Shown: positions 34,416 through 41,917 of the stretch, in pieces | Numbering within the stretch: position 1 is the stretch's first letter | Layout: the number at the start of each line of letters is the position of its first letter | NCBI GenBank assembly: GCA_029778715.1 | Contig: JAKOPT010000032.1 | Span: forward strand, 1-48,598 | Reading direction: 5' to 3' | Length of the DNA stretch: 48,598 nt | Source of the DNA: Actinomycetes bacterium | GTDB lineage: Bacteria; Actinomycetota; Actinomycetes; Actinomycetales; Dermatophilaceae | The notes under the pieces: generated by a model | Databases searched by the model: none | What the model was told of the DNA's origin: nothing | Seen by the model: the letters and a program-made list of their open reading frames with translations, nothing else | Program-made: the position numbers and the translations under genes

Positions 34416-34500
34416 CGGAGGATGGGGGATTTGAACCCCCGAGGGTTTTATCCCAACACGATTTCCAATCGTGCGCACTAGGCCACTATGCGAATCCTCC
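34416..34500 (-). tRNA. tRNA-Ser(GGA)
   Basis: The minus-strand acceptor stem GGAGGAT pairs with ATCCTCC. The anticodon stem-loop ACGAT-TGGAAA-TCGT gives anticodon GGA, reading UCC/UCU. It has a long variable arm and a GGTTCAAATCC T-arm. CCA is not encoded. Confidence 0.96.
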
Positions 34501-34648
34501 AGCGCAGGAGGTTACCCGAGTCTGGGCGCTGCGCCGAATCGGCGGCTACCCCGGGCGAGCGGCCCCGTGACTCGTTCGCTGCAGCGTCGTGGTCGTCCCC
34601 GCGACCAGAACGCTTCATCCAAGCGTGAGCCGGGCGCGCGGCATACGA

Positions 34649-35110
34649 TCAAGGCGTGGCCCAGGGGACCTCCGGAAGGGACCACGCGACCGCGGAAACC
34701 ACGGCAACCGCGGCGGCTACCCCGAACGCCGCCGCCTGAGCGGGGCGCCGGAGCGTCCACGCGAGCAACTGCTCCTTCCGCGAATGAGGGATGGAACCGT
34801 TGCGGCGCAGTCGCCAGTCCCCATCGAGTTCACGGCGCCGACGTACCCAGCGGAGGAACCATGGCGTCGCATAGGGGATGACCCCGGCGAGGAGGGCTCG
34901 GGATGTCACCCGATCGAGCCACCGATGGTTGATCGCGACCGCGGCCGTGGTGAGGAGATAGCCGACCAAGACGATGACATGGACGATCCCGAAGGCAACC
35001 AGCAGGTGGTGGCGCCGGGTGGCCACGCTTGCCGCGACCCCGACCGCCACGAGGCTCCAGGTGACCACCTCCGCCCGCGCCAGGGCCGTGAAGAGTCTCT
35101 TCGGCGTCAT
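34649..35110 (-). CDS. DUF3817-family membrane protein
   Basis: 153 residues. ARAEVVTWSLVAVGVAAS at the start, H-rich GIVHVIVLVGYLL and the helix PYATPWFLRW are characteristic of DUF3817, a three-helix membrane domain of unknown role. A basic loop and a fourth hydrophobic helix follow. GAGGA stands five bases before the ATG. It is divergent from the SRP RNA gene. Confidence 0.85.
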   Translation of the reverse strand: MTPKRLFTALARAEVVTWSLVAVGVAASVATRRHHLLVAFGIVHVIVLVGYLLTTAAVAINHRWLDRVTSRALLAGVIPYATPWFLRWVRRRRELDGDWRLRRNGSIPHSRKEQLLAWTLRRPAQAAAFGVAAAVAVVSAVAWSLPEVPWATP

Positions 35111-35202
35111 GGTGTCCTCGGGCTGGGTGGCGGCAATAACAAAGGGCCACAGCCTCCGGGCCGAAGGTCGTGGACGATTTCCCAGTATGCCGTGTGCGCG
35201 CC

Positions 35203-35208
35203 TAGGGT
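35203..35208 (+). promoter_or_regulatory. -10 element of ffs
   Basis: TAGGGT lies seven bases upstream of the predicted RNA 5' end at 35216. The same hexamer precedes dnaX. Confidence 0.45.
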
Positions 35209-35215
35209 GGTGGGT

Positions 35216-35304
35216 GGCACCCCGCGTGGTGGTACCTCACTGAACCCCCCCAGGGCAGGAATGCAGCAAGGGCAGGTGAGCTCTTCCAGGTACGCGGGGT
35301 GTCC
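35216..35304 (+). ncRNA. ffs: Signal recognition particle RNA (4.5S type)
   Basis: The conserved apical domain reads GGGCAGGAATGCAGCAAGGGCAG, split here as GGAATGCAGCAAGGGCA with its flanking Cs and Gs, the asymmetric and symmetric loops bound by Ffh. The terminal helix pairs GGCACCCCGCGT with ACGCGGGGTGTCC, giving about 89 bases, the small bacterial form without an Alu domain. It directs membrane-protein targeting. The position upstream of dnaX is typical of actinobacteria. CTTTCGT follows the 3' end. Confidence 0.93.
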
Positions 35305-35438
35305 TTTCGTGCTGCGGCATCGTGGTGCTCGGGCCGGCGGGGAGGCCGAATGTGGTCCGGGCGCCTGAACAACTGGCACCGGTGAATCGGGCGGTGCAGG
35401 ATGCCCCACGGCGAGGAATCAACACGAAGGGCGGCGCC

Positions 35439-35930
35439 ATGAGGTCACTAGCCGATGCCATTCGCCGCGGGGGGATGGTCGTCGTCACATCGTCGTCGAT
35501 CTCGACCAATGGGCTCGGGGAGTTCAACGGTTGGTTCCGCGTGCTCGATGCCGCGGGGCTCTCGGCAGTCGCTCTGGGTGAGGTCGTCGCGGCTGCTCTC
35601 GACGAGGGCGAGAGGCATTTCGGGTTTGGCCGACCGCCCTTGTCGCCCGATTGTCCCGACCTGCTCACCCCCGTGTATGCCGCTGTTGGCGTCAGCGGTG
35701 AACGGGACTTCGCGCGCGGGGCTGTCGCCGTGTCCTTCGATCGAGTCGGCGGCGTCCTGTATGTGCAGCCCATGCTCTCCGATGAGCGCCGCGGGGGTGG
35801 TTTTGTCGCGCATGGGGGCGAGGTCGCCTACCCCTCGATGCCGTCGACGGCCGACCTCGGTCAGCTCACCAAAGCCAGCTGGGACGGCAGCGGCCTGCCG
35901 GATCTGCGCATCGACGACGCGCACACCTGA
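35439..35930 (+). CDS. Hypothetical soluble protein
   Basis: 163 residues with GAAGGG upstream of the ATG. It begins MRSLADAIRRGGMVVVTSSS; later parts include FNGWFRVLDAAGLSAVALGEVVAAALDEGERHFGFG and a C-terminal GGFVAHGGEVAYPSMP. It looks like a globular alpha/beta protein with no membrane segment, signal or recognised motif. It follows ffs by 134 bases and converges on the DsbA-like gene through a long hairpin. Confidence 0.65.
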   Translation: MRSLADAIRRGGMVVVTSSSISTNGLGEFNGWFRVLDAAGLSAVALGEVVAAALDEGERHFGFGRPPLSPDCPDLLTPVYAAVGVSGERDFARGAVAVSFDRVGGVLYVQPMLSDERRGGGFVAHGGEVAYPSMPSTADLGQLTKASWDGSGLPDLRIDDAHT

Positions 35931-36031
35931 CCCCAGTCCGGACAACATCGGACGCGGCACGGCGATCTCGGTAGTGACCGGCATACCGAAACGGGACGAA
36001 CATGCCCTACGTGACGTAGTCGACCGGGGCA

Positions 36032-36100
36032 GACAGTCGAGTGAGGAGTATTTGTCGCGTGCAGCCCGACCAGGCGACAAAAACTCCTCACTCGACTGTC
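36032..36100. terminator. Long 27-bp bidirectional hairpin
   Basis: The arms 36032-36058 and 36074-36100 pair at 26 of 27 positions around a 15-base loop. The right arm contains the DsbA-like stop codon and its last four codons. A run of A/T pairs (TATTTGTC / GACAAAAA) sits at the loop end, unusual for this genome. Confidence 0.75.
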
Positions 36101-36897
36101 GTTGAGGCATCGGCGGGCGCCGGCTCGCCGGGGGCCGTCTCGTCCGTCGCCGCCGGAGCGCAACCGCCTCCGCCACCGCCGCTGCCATCGCAGGCGCCGC
36201 CGCAACAGCCGCCCCCGCAGCCACCTCCATCGGCCTCGCCGGCGACCGGCTCGGGGCGATTGCCCTGGTCCTCCCAGGCGTAGCGCAGCGCCTGCAGGAT
36301 CGCGTCCACGCCCTGGGCCCCCGACACACCGTATTTCTGGTCGAGCACGAACGTCGGCACCGACGTGATGCCGATCGAGGTCGCCAGCGCCAGATCGGTG
36401 CGGACTTCATGCCCGAAATCGTCGGAATCGAGCACCTCGCGCACGGCCACCGGGTCGAGCCCGGCATCGCTCGCCAGCGACACGAGGGTCTCGACATTCC
36501 CGATGGAGGCGCCCTCGGTGTACCAGCCCCTACTCAGCCGGTCGACGAACTCGTCCTCGCGCCCCACGGACCGGGCGTAGTGGTGGAGCCGGTGCGCGGC
36601 ATACGAATTGCCGCCGACGGTCTTCTCCCACTGGAAGTCGAGCCCGACCTCGGCCGCGGCGTCGGCCATGGCGCGGTGGGTGGCCTCCATTTGTTCGATG
36701 CTCACGCCGTACTTCGCGGCCACGAGATCGACGTTGCGGCCCTCGATTTCGGCCGGGGCGGTGCGGTCGAGTTGGAAACTGTGCCAGATGACGTCGACCT
36801 CGTCGGCGTGCTCGAACTGGTCGAGCGCGAGGCTCAGTTGGCGGCGTCCCAGGTGGCAGAAGGGGCAGAGGAAGTCGGACCAGACGTCAATACGCAC
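36088..36897 (-). CDS. DsbA-family oxidoreductase (FrnE-like) with Cys/Gly-rich tail
   Basis: 269 residues from a GTG. The thioredoxin-fold DsbA domain has the active site CPFC near residue 12 (DVWSDFLCPFCHLGRRQL) and cis-Pro in TSVPTFVLDQ, with a helical insertion, as in FrnE and 2-hydroxychromene-2-carboxylate isomerase-like proteins. There is no signal peptide, so it should be cytosolic. The last 45 residues form a tail with five cysteines among glycines (GGGCGGGCCGGACDG..., then GGCAPA), not part of the fold; it may bind metal. The upstream frame is open to 37080 but is probably non-coding. Confidence 0.88.
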   Translation of the reverse strand: MRIDVWSDFLCPFCHLGRRQLSLALDQFEHADEVDVIWHSFQLDRTAPAEIEGRNVDLVAAKYGVSIEQMEATHRAMADAAAEVGLDFQWEKTVGGNSYAAHRLHHYARSVGREDEFVDRLSRGWYTEGASIGNVETLVSLASDAGLDPVAVREVLDSDDFGHEVRTDLALATSIGITSVPTFVLDQKYGVSGAQGVDAILQALRYAWEDQGNRPEPVAGEADGGGCGGGCCGGACDGSGGGGGGCAPAATDETAPGEPAPADASTTVE

Positions 36898-36952
36898 CCC
36901 GACAGGGTATGCCGCCCCCGACCCGGCGTGAGCACGGTGTTCTTCGCCCGCG

Positions 36953-36992
36953 TGCGTGCCAAGGGTGTCGTATGCCGCACCCTTGGCACGCA
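36953..36992. repeat. 15-bp perfect hairpin with the octamer in its loop
   Basis: TGCGTGCCAAGGGTG (36953-36967) and CACCCTTGGCACGCA (36978-36992) enclose a ten-base loop that contains GTATGCCG. It lies between divergent genes, so it is not a terminator; another octamer copy follows at 37000 (GCGGCATACT, possibly a -10). Confidence 0.75.
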
Positions 36993-37046
36993 TGGTCGCG
37001 GCATACTGAAGCACGACGCATCCGCTGCGATCAGAAAGGCGGGCCG

Positions 37047-37478
37047 ATGTCGACAGGCTCGCCCGGGCCAGTGCCCTCACGGAGCCATCACGTCAGCCGC
37101 CGGGTCGCGCTCACGGCCGGGCTCGTCCTCATTCCATGGACCATCTACCTCGCGCTGACCTTGCGCCATCGCGTCGGGTTCTGGGTGCGCCTCGACCTGG
37201 CCGAGACCGCGGGACTGCTGCTCACGGCATACCTCGCCTATCGGCAGTCCCGGTATGCCGCGTGGACCGCTCGCGTGACCGCGGGACTGCTGCTGTTCGA
37301 CGCCTGGGTCGACGTGCGGTCCGGGTGGCGGCACGACGACCCGACCACGGCGCTGCTCATGGCGATCTTCCTCGAAATCCCGCTGGCGCTCGGTGGCCTG
37401 TGGTGGGCGCACCGCATCAGCCGCAGTCACCACGCGCAACGGGAGAACGCGACAACGGCTGTCGGCCCCGGGCGTTAG
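37047..37478 (+). CDS. Small integral membrane protein
   Basis: 143 residues with AAAGG upstream. There are four hydrophobic segments (VALTAGLVLIPWTIYLAL, AETAGLLLTAYLAY, WTARVTAGLLLFDAWV, LLMAIFLEIPLALGGLWW) with Arg-rich loops and a His/Arg C-terminus. Function is unknown. Its stop is nine bases before the dnaX GTG, and the dnaX -10 element overlaps its last codons. Confidence 0.75.
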   Translation: MSTGSPGPVPSRSHHVSRRVALTAGLVLIPWTIYLALTLRHRVGFWVRLDLAETAGLLLTAYLAYRQSRYAAWTARVTAGLLLFDAWVDVRSGWRHDDPTTALLMAIFLEIPLALGGLWWAHRISRSHHAQRENATTAVGPGR

Positions 37479-37481
37479 GGT
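37476..37481 (+). promoter_or_regulatory. Leaderless -10 element of dnaX
   Basis: TAGGGT is followed by exactly six bases and the dnaX GTG. No ribosome site is visible between them. Confidence 0.5.
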
Positions 37482-37487
37482 CGAACC

Positions 37488-39572
37488 GTGGCTGTTGCTC
37501 TCTATCGCCGATATCGCCCCGAGACGTTCGCCGACGTCATCGGGCAAGAGCACGTGACCGGCCCGCTCATGCAGGCGCTGCGCACCGGGCGCGTCAACCA
37601 CGCCTACCTGTTCAGCGGCCCCCGCGGCTGCGGCAAGACCACGAGCGCGCGCATCCTCGCGCGCTGCCTCAACTGCGCCGAGGGCCCCACGCCCACCCCG
37701 TGCGGGCACTGCGATTCCTGTGTGGCCCTGGCCCGCGGCGGCCCTGGCACCGTCGACGTCATCGAGATCGACGCGGCCAGTCACGGCGGCGTCGATGATG
37801 CCCGTGACCTGCGCGAGCGCGCGAGTTACGGCCCGGCGCAGAGCCGCTACAAGATCTACATCATCGACGAGGCGCACATGGTGACGCCGCAGGGCTTCAA
37901 CGCCCTGCTCAAGATCGTCGAGGAGCCCCCCGAGCATGTGAAGTTCGTGTTCGCCACGACCGAGCCCGAGAAGGTCATCGGCACGATCCGGTCGCGCACG
38001 CACCACTACCCGTTCCGGCTCGTCCCGCCGGGCCAGTTGCAGACCTACCTGGAGCACCTGTGCGAGCAGGAGGGTGTCACCGTCGCGCCCGGCGTGCTCT
38101 CCTTCGTCATCCGCGCCGGTGGCGGGTCGGTGCGGGACTCGCTCTCGGTGCTCGATCAACTCATCGCCGGCTCCGGCGCCGAGGGCCTCACCTACGAGTC
38201 TGCCGCCGCGCTCCTCGGCTTCACCGACGGCGAACTCCTCGACGCCACCATCGACGCCTTCGCCGCCGCTGATCCGCGGGGCGCCTTCTCGGCCATCGAG
38301 CGGGTGATCGAGTCTGGGCTCGACCCGCGCCGGTTTGTCGAGGACCTGCTTGAGCGCCTCCGCGACCTCATCATCGTGGCCGCCATCCCCGATGGCACCG
38401 CCGCCGTCCTGCGAGGGTTGCCCGCCGACCAACTCGACCGGATGCGCGCCCAAGCCGCGGCCTTCGGCGTCGGCGCTCTCTCCCGCGCCGCCGACATCGC
38501 CAACGCCGCCCTCACCGAGATGACCGGCGCCACCGCCCCGCGCCTCCACTTGGAGTTGCTCACCGCCCGCATCCTCCTCCCGGGCGCTGCCGGTGAGGCC
38601 GGGTATGCCGCCCGCCTCGACCGTCTCGAACGCCGCCTCGACGTCGGCGGCGCCCCCTCGTCGATTCGAGGTAATAGCGCTCGGGAATCCGCGCGGGAAT
38701 ACCTCGAATCAGGGGGAGAAGCGGAGAGCGCGCCGTCCGCGCCGCCTGCTTCACCGCCTGCGCCATCCCCTGCGCCATCCGCTGCGCCGCCGACGCCCAA
38801 GGGGCCTGGCGGGCTCGACGTCGCCGGACTGCGCCGCGCGTGGCCCGACGTCCTCGCCAAACTGTTCGAGTTGCGCCGCACCACCTGGACTTTCGTGTCG
38901 CAGCACGCCCAGGTCATCGACTACGACGGCGAGCGCATCGTCTTGGGCATTGCCACCACCGGCCTCACCCAGACCTTCCGGCGCGGGCCGCACGCCGACT
39001 ACCTGCGCCAGGCGCTCATCGACGCGCTTGGTGTCGAGGCACAGATCGAAGGTGTCTCGGCCGAGGGCGCCGCCGCGCGCGCCGAGGGTGTCGGTCCTGC
39101 CCCGGTCATGCCTGCACCGGTCGGGCCCCCCGACCCGGGCGCGCCGTCGGCTTCCCGCTACCCCCCGAGAGTCTCACCCTCGGCCCACTCGCCCGGCGGC
39201 GCGCCGAGATCGGCGCCCCCGGCTTCCCCCGCGCCCCCCTCGTCCACCGCCGAGCCGCCCCCCTCGCGACCGGCGCCTACCCCCCGGCCCAGCGGCGCGG
39301 CATACGGGGGCCCGGGCGGCTACGACACGGGGCCGAGTTGGGCGGAGGCCCCCTCCCACCCCGAGTCGGCACCATCCTGGGCGACCGAGGACGAGAGCCC
39401 CTACCAGCGAGCCCAACGGGTCGCCGCCGACGACCCCGACCCCGACGAGCACATCGCCGACGACTCCGCCGTCAGCGAGGACGACGAGGACATCGAAGCC
39501 CTCGGCGAGGTCGGCGTCCCTGTCGTCGAACGCCTCCTCGGCGGCACCATCATCAAGGACGAAATCACGTGA
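37488..39572 (+). CDS. dnaX: DNA polymerase III subunit gamma/tau
   Basis: 694 residues. The AAA+ clamp-loader core begins MAVALYRRYRPETFADVIGQ, with Walker A GPRGCGKT (about 45-52), a zinc Cys cluster (CLNCAEGPTPTPCGHCDSC), Walker B IIDEAHM and the RSRTHHYPFRL sensor region. It loads the sliding clamp and organises the replisome. After about residue 390 a disordered Pro/Ala/Ser linker separates a tau-like domain (LRRAWPDVLAKLFELRRTTW) and a second long disordered region before a conserved acidic C-terminus. I see no run of A that would permit the E. coli-type frameshift to gamma. The linker carries a palindrome at 38663-38710. The stop overlaps the acyltransferase GTG. Confidence 0.96.
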   Translation: MAVALYRRYRPETFADVIGQEHVTGPLMQALRTGRVNHAYLFSGPRGCGKTTSARILARCLNCAEGPTPTPCGHCDSCVALARGGPGTVDVIEIDAASHGGVDDARDLRERASYGPAQSRYKIYIIDEAHMVTPQGFNALLKIVEEPPEHVKFVFATTEPEKVIGTIRSRTHHYPFRLVPPGQLQTYLEHLCEQEGVTVAPGVLSFVIRAGGGSVRDSLSVLDQLIAGSGAEGLTYESAAALLGFTDGELLDATIDAFAAADPRGAFSAIERVIESGLDPRRFVEDLLERLRDLIIVAAIPDGTAAVLRGLPADQLDRMRAQAAAFGVGALSRAADIANAALTEMTGATAPRLHLELLTARILLPGAAGEAGYAARLDRLERRLDVGGAPSSIRGNSARESAREYLESGGEAESAPSAPPASPPAPSPAPSAAPPTPKGPGGLDVAGLRRAWPDVLAKLFELRRTTWTFVSQHAQVIDYDGERIVLGIATTGLTQTFRRGPHADYLRQALIDALGVEAQIEGVSAEGAAARAEGVGPAPVMPAPVGPPDPGAPSASRYPPRVSPSAHSPGGAPRSAPPASPAPPSSTAEPPPSRPAPTPRPSGAAYGGPGGYDTGPSWAEAPSHPESAPSWATEDESPYQRAQRVAADDPDPDEHIADDSAVSEDDEDIEALGEVGVPVVERLLGGTIIKDEIT
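38663..38710. repeat. Palindromic insert-like element inside dnaX
   Basis: GATTCGAGGTA (38663-38673) and TACCTCGAATC (38700-38710) are perfect inverted repeats enclosing 26 bases with lower GC than the gene around. The reading frame stays open, coding SIRGNSARESAREYLES in the DnaX linker. Confidence 0.6.
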
Positions 39573-40255
39573 GCGCCTTCTACCGAGTCGGCAAGGTCGT
39601 CGCGGTTCCGATCGCCCGCGGGCTGTGGCGGCCCACCATCACCGGGCGGCACCACATTCCGCGCACCGGCGGGGTGATCCTCGCCAGCAACCACCTCTCC
39701 TTCATCGACTCCATCGCCATCCCCATCGCCGCCCCGCGCCCGGTGAGTTTCCTCGCCAAGGCCGAGTACTGGCACGGCACCGGCCTCAAGGGCACCGTCG
39801 AACGCGCCTTCTTCACCGGGTCGCGGGCGATCCCCGTCGATCGGCATTCCGCCAGGGCCGCCCAGGAGTCCCTCGACGCCGCCCTCGAGGTGCTCCGGGC
39901 TGGCCACGCCTTCGGCATCTATCCCGAGGGCACCCGCTCTCGCGATGGCCGCCTCTACCGCGGCCGCACCGGGGTCGCCTGGCTCGCCCTCACCGCCGGC
40001 GTCCCGGTCGTGCCCGTCGGGTTGGTCGGCACCGACAAGGTCCAGCCCGTCGGTTCACGGCTGCCCTCGCTGGCGAAGGTGAGAGTCGCCTTCGGTGCCC
40101 CCATCGACCCGGCCCCGTATGCCGCGCTGCCTGCCGGCCGCGCCCGCCGCGACCTCACCGACGAGATCATGACCGCGATCGCCGCCTTGTCCGGTCAGGA
40201 ACGCGCCGACACCTACAACGACCTCCCCGGCGACGGCGCCCCGATCGGCCTCTAG
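39569..40255 (+). CDS. plsC: 1-acyl-sn-glycerol-3-phosphate acyltransferase
   Basis: 228 residues from a GTG overlapping the dnaX stop (GTGA). It has acyltransferase motif I NHLSFID (HX4D form), motif III YPEGTRSRDG, and VPVVPVGLVGTD. It acylates lysophosphatidate at the membrane to make phosphatidate, the phospholipid precursor. No clear membrane helix is visible. Translational coupling to dnaX is likely. Confidence 0.9.
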   Translation: MSAFYRVGKVVAVPIARGLWRPTITGRHHIPRTGGVILASNHLSFIDSIAIPIAAPRPVSFLAKAEYWHGTGLKGTVERAFFTGSRAIPVDRHSARAAQESLDAALEVLRAGHAFGIYPEGTRSRDGRLYRGRTGVAWLALTAGVPVVPVGLVGTDKVQPVGSRLPSLAKVRVAFGAPIDPAPYAALPAGRARRDLTDEIMTAIAALSGQERADTYNDLPGDGAPIGL

Positions 40256-40297
40256 ACGCGCGGGCGTGACTCGCAAGACCAACCCGGCGGGACGGCA

Positions 40298-40303
40298 TAC
40301 CCT
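40298..40303 (+). promoter_or_regulatory. -10 element for the HMA-recR segment
   Basis: TACCCT overlaps an octamer copy (GGCATACC at 40294). The predicted start of transcription is about 30 bases before the HMA-protein ATG, leaving a short leader with AAGG. Confidence 0.35.
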
Positions 40304-40339
40304 AAAGGCCGACGTGCCCCAACAACCAAGGTGACCCTT

Positions 40340-40564
40340 ATGAGCGCAACCCACACCCAGACCTTCGCCGCGACCGGCCTCACCTGCGGCCACTGCGCCA
40401 ACGCCGTCGTCGACGAACTCTCCGCGATCGAGGACGTCAACTCCGTCGGGGTCGAGGTCGTCAAGGGCGGGGCCTCCACCATCACGATCGAGGCGGGCCG
40501 CGACCTCAGCGACGCCGAGGTCCAGGCGGCCCTCGACGAGGCCGGCAACTACACCCTCGTCTGA
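40340..40564 (+). CDS. Heavy-metal-associated domain protein (copper chaperone type)
   Basis: 74 residues forming one HMA domain. The metal site is [11 protein letters not shown] (CxxC), followed by the typical [18 protein letters not shown] strand-loop and [17 protein letters not shown]. It should bind Cu(I) and pass it to a P-type ATPase or repressor, although no such gene is in the window. The ATG at 40340 is chosen with AAGG upstream; GTG 40331 is possible. recR starts seven bases after its stop. Confidence 0.9.
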   Translation: MSATHTQTFAATGLTCGHCANAVVDELSAIEDVNSVGVEVVKGGASTITIEAGRDLSDAEVQAALDEAGNYTLV

Positions 40565-40571
40565 GGCGCGC

Positions 40572-41171
40572 GTGTACGAGGGCGCGGTCCAAGACCTCAT
40601 CGACGAGCTCGGGCGGCTGCCCGGGGTCGGGCCCAAGGGTGCCCAGCGGATCGCGTTCCACGTGCTGCAAGCCGACGGCATCGACGTCCAACGCCTCGCC
40701 GACGCCCTCATCGCGGTCAAGGAGAAGGTGCGCTACTGCGAGCGGTGCTTCAACGTCGCCGAGGCGGCCCTGTGCCGGGTGTGCGCCGATCCGCGCCGTG
40801 ACCCGCGCTCGTTGTGCGTCGTCGAAGAACCCAAGGACGTCGTCGCCATCGAACGCACCCGCGAGTTCAAGGGCACGTACCACGTGCTCGGCGGGGCGAT
40901 CAGCCCCATCGACGGCATCGGGCCGAACGATCTGCGGTTCGCCGAACTCATGACCCGTCTCGCCGACGGGCAGGTCACCGAGGTCATCATCGCCACCGAC
41001 CCCAACCTCGAGGGCGAGGCGACGGCGGCCTATCTCGGGCGGTTCCTCAAGGGCATGGATCTGCGCGTCACACGCCTGGCCTCGGGGCTGCCCGTCGGGG
41101 GAGACTTGGAGTATGCCGACGAGGTCACCTTGGGCCGCGCCTTCGAGGGAAGGACGCTGATCCATGTCTGA
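40572..41171 (+). CDS. recR: Recombination mediator RecR
   Basis: 199 residues, full length. It has an N-terminal HhH region ([21 protein letters not shown]), a C4 zinc finger ([16 protein letters not shown]) and a Toprim domain ([17 protein letters not shown], then [18 protein letters not shown]). With RecO and RecF it helps load RecA on gapped DNA. It starts with GTG. It overlaps the DUF5063 gene by eight bases. Confidence 0.97.
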   Translation: MYEGAVQDLIDELGRLPGVGPKGAQRIAFHVLQADGIDVQRLADALIAVKEKVRYCERCFNVAEAALCRVCADPRRDPRSLCVVEEPKDVVAIERTREFKGTYHVLGGAISPIDGIGPNDLRFAELMTRLADGQVTEVIIATDPNLEGEATAAYLGRFLKGMDLRVTRLASGLPVGGDLEYADEVTLGRAFEGRTLIHV

Positions 41172-41769
41172 CGTGCGCTCCGCTTCGAGCCCCCGGCCGC
41201 CATCAGCCCCCGGCGAGGCCGACGAGTTGCGCCCGCTCGCCGACGACTGCGCCGCCGATGCCCGCATGTACGTCGACACGATCGCCGACGTCGCCCGCGG
41301 CAGCGCCCCCGACGCAGCCTTGCCGCTCGGCCTGCTCGCCCTGTCCCAGGTGCTCCTCATGGGCGCCCGCCTCGGCGCCATCCAGGACGTCGTGCCCGCT
41401 GAACGTTTCGAGCCCGATTCCGGCCCCGACGCCGAACTCGACGACCTACGCGCCGGGTTGGCCGTCGTCTTCGAGGGCTTGGACGAGTATGCCGATGTCA
41501 CCGATCCGGTGACCGATCCCACCGCGACCTCCGGGAGTCTCGTCGGCGACCTGTCCGAGATCGCCTCCTGCCTCACTCACGGGTTGGCGCACTACGACCG
41601 GGGTGACATCCTCGAGGCCCTCTGGTGGTGGCAATTCAGTTACCTTTCCGGCTGGGGAGAGCGGGCCGCGATGGCGCTGCGGGTCCTCCAATCCCTTCTT
41701 GCGCATGTGCGTCTCGACGCCGATGCCGACGTCGTCGCCGAGGCCGAATTCGACGCCCTCAACTGCTGA
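41164..41769 (+). CDS. DUF5063 family protein
   Basis: 201 residues. The pattern [22 protein letters not shown], then [16 protein letters not shown] and [29 protein letters not shown], matches DUF5063, conserved just after recR in many actinobacteria. It is helical and soluble; the function is unknown. Translation is probably coupled to recR through the eight-base overlap. Confidence 0.88.
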   Translation: MSDVRSASSPRPPSAPGEADELRPLADDCAADARMYVDTIADVARGSAPDAALPLGLLALSQVLLMGARLGAIQDVVPAERFEPDSGPDAELDDLRAGLAVVFEGLDEYADVTDPVTDPTATSGSLVGDLSEIASCLTHGLAHYDRGDILEALWWWQFSYLSGWGERAAMALRVLQSLLAHVRLDADADVVAEAEFDALNC

Positions 41770-41917
41770 CTCGCCACCCCGTCAACACCCTTCCGGCCCT
41801 CGGAAATGGTCCGCGCGGTGAGCGATACAAACGCAGACACAGGTGGATGCGGCATGATATGGGGGTTGTTTGCCGCGGCGGTGGACCGTCGCGTTCGTTG
41901 GAGGGACACGCTCGGGC

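Noticed and set aside
37488..39572. Programmed frameshift in dnaX
   Set aside because: No A-rich slippery run is present in the expected region.
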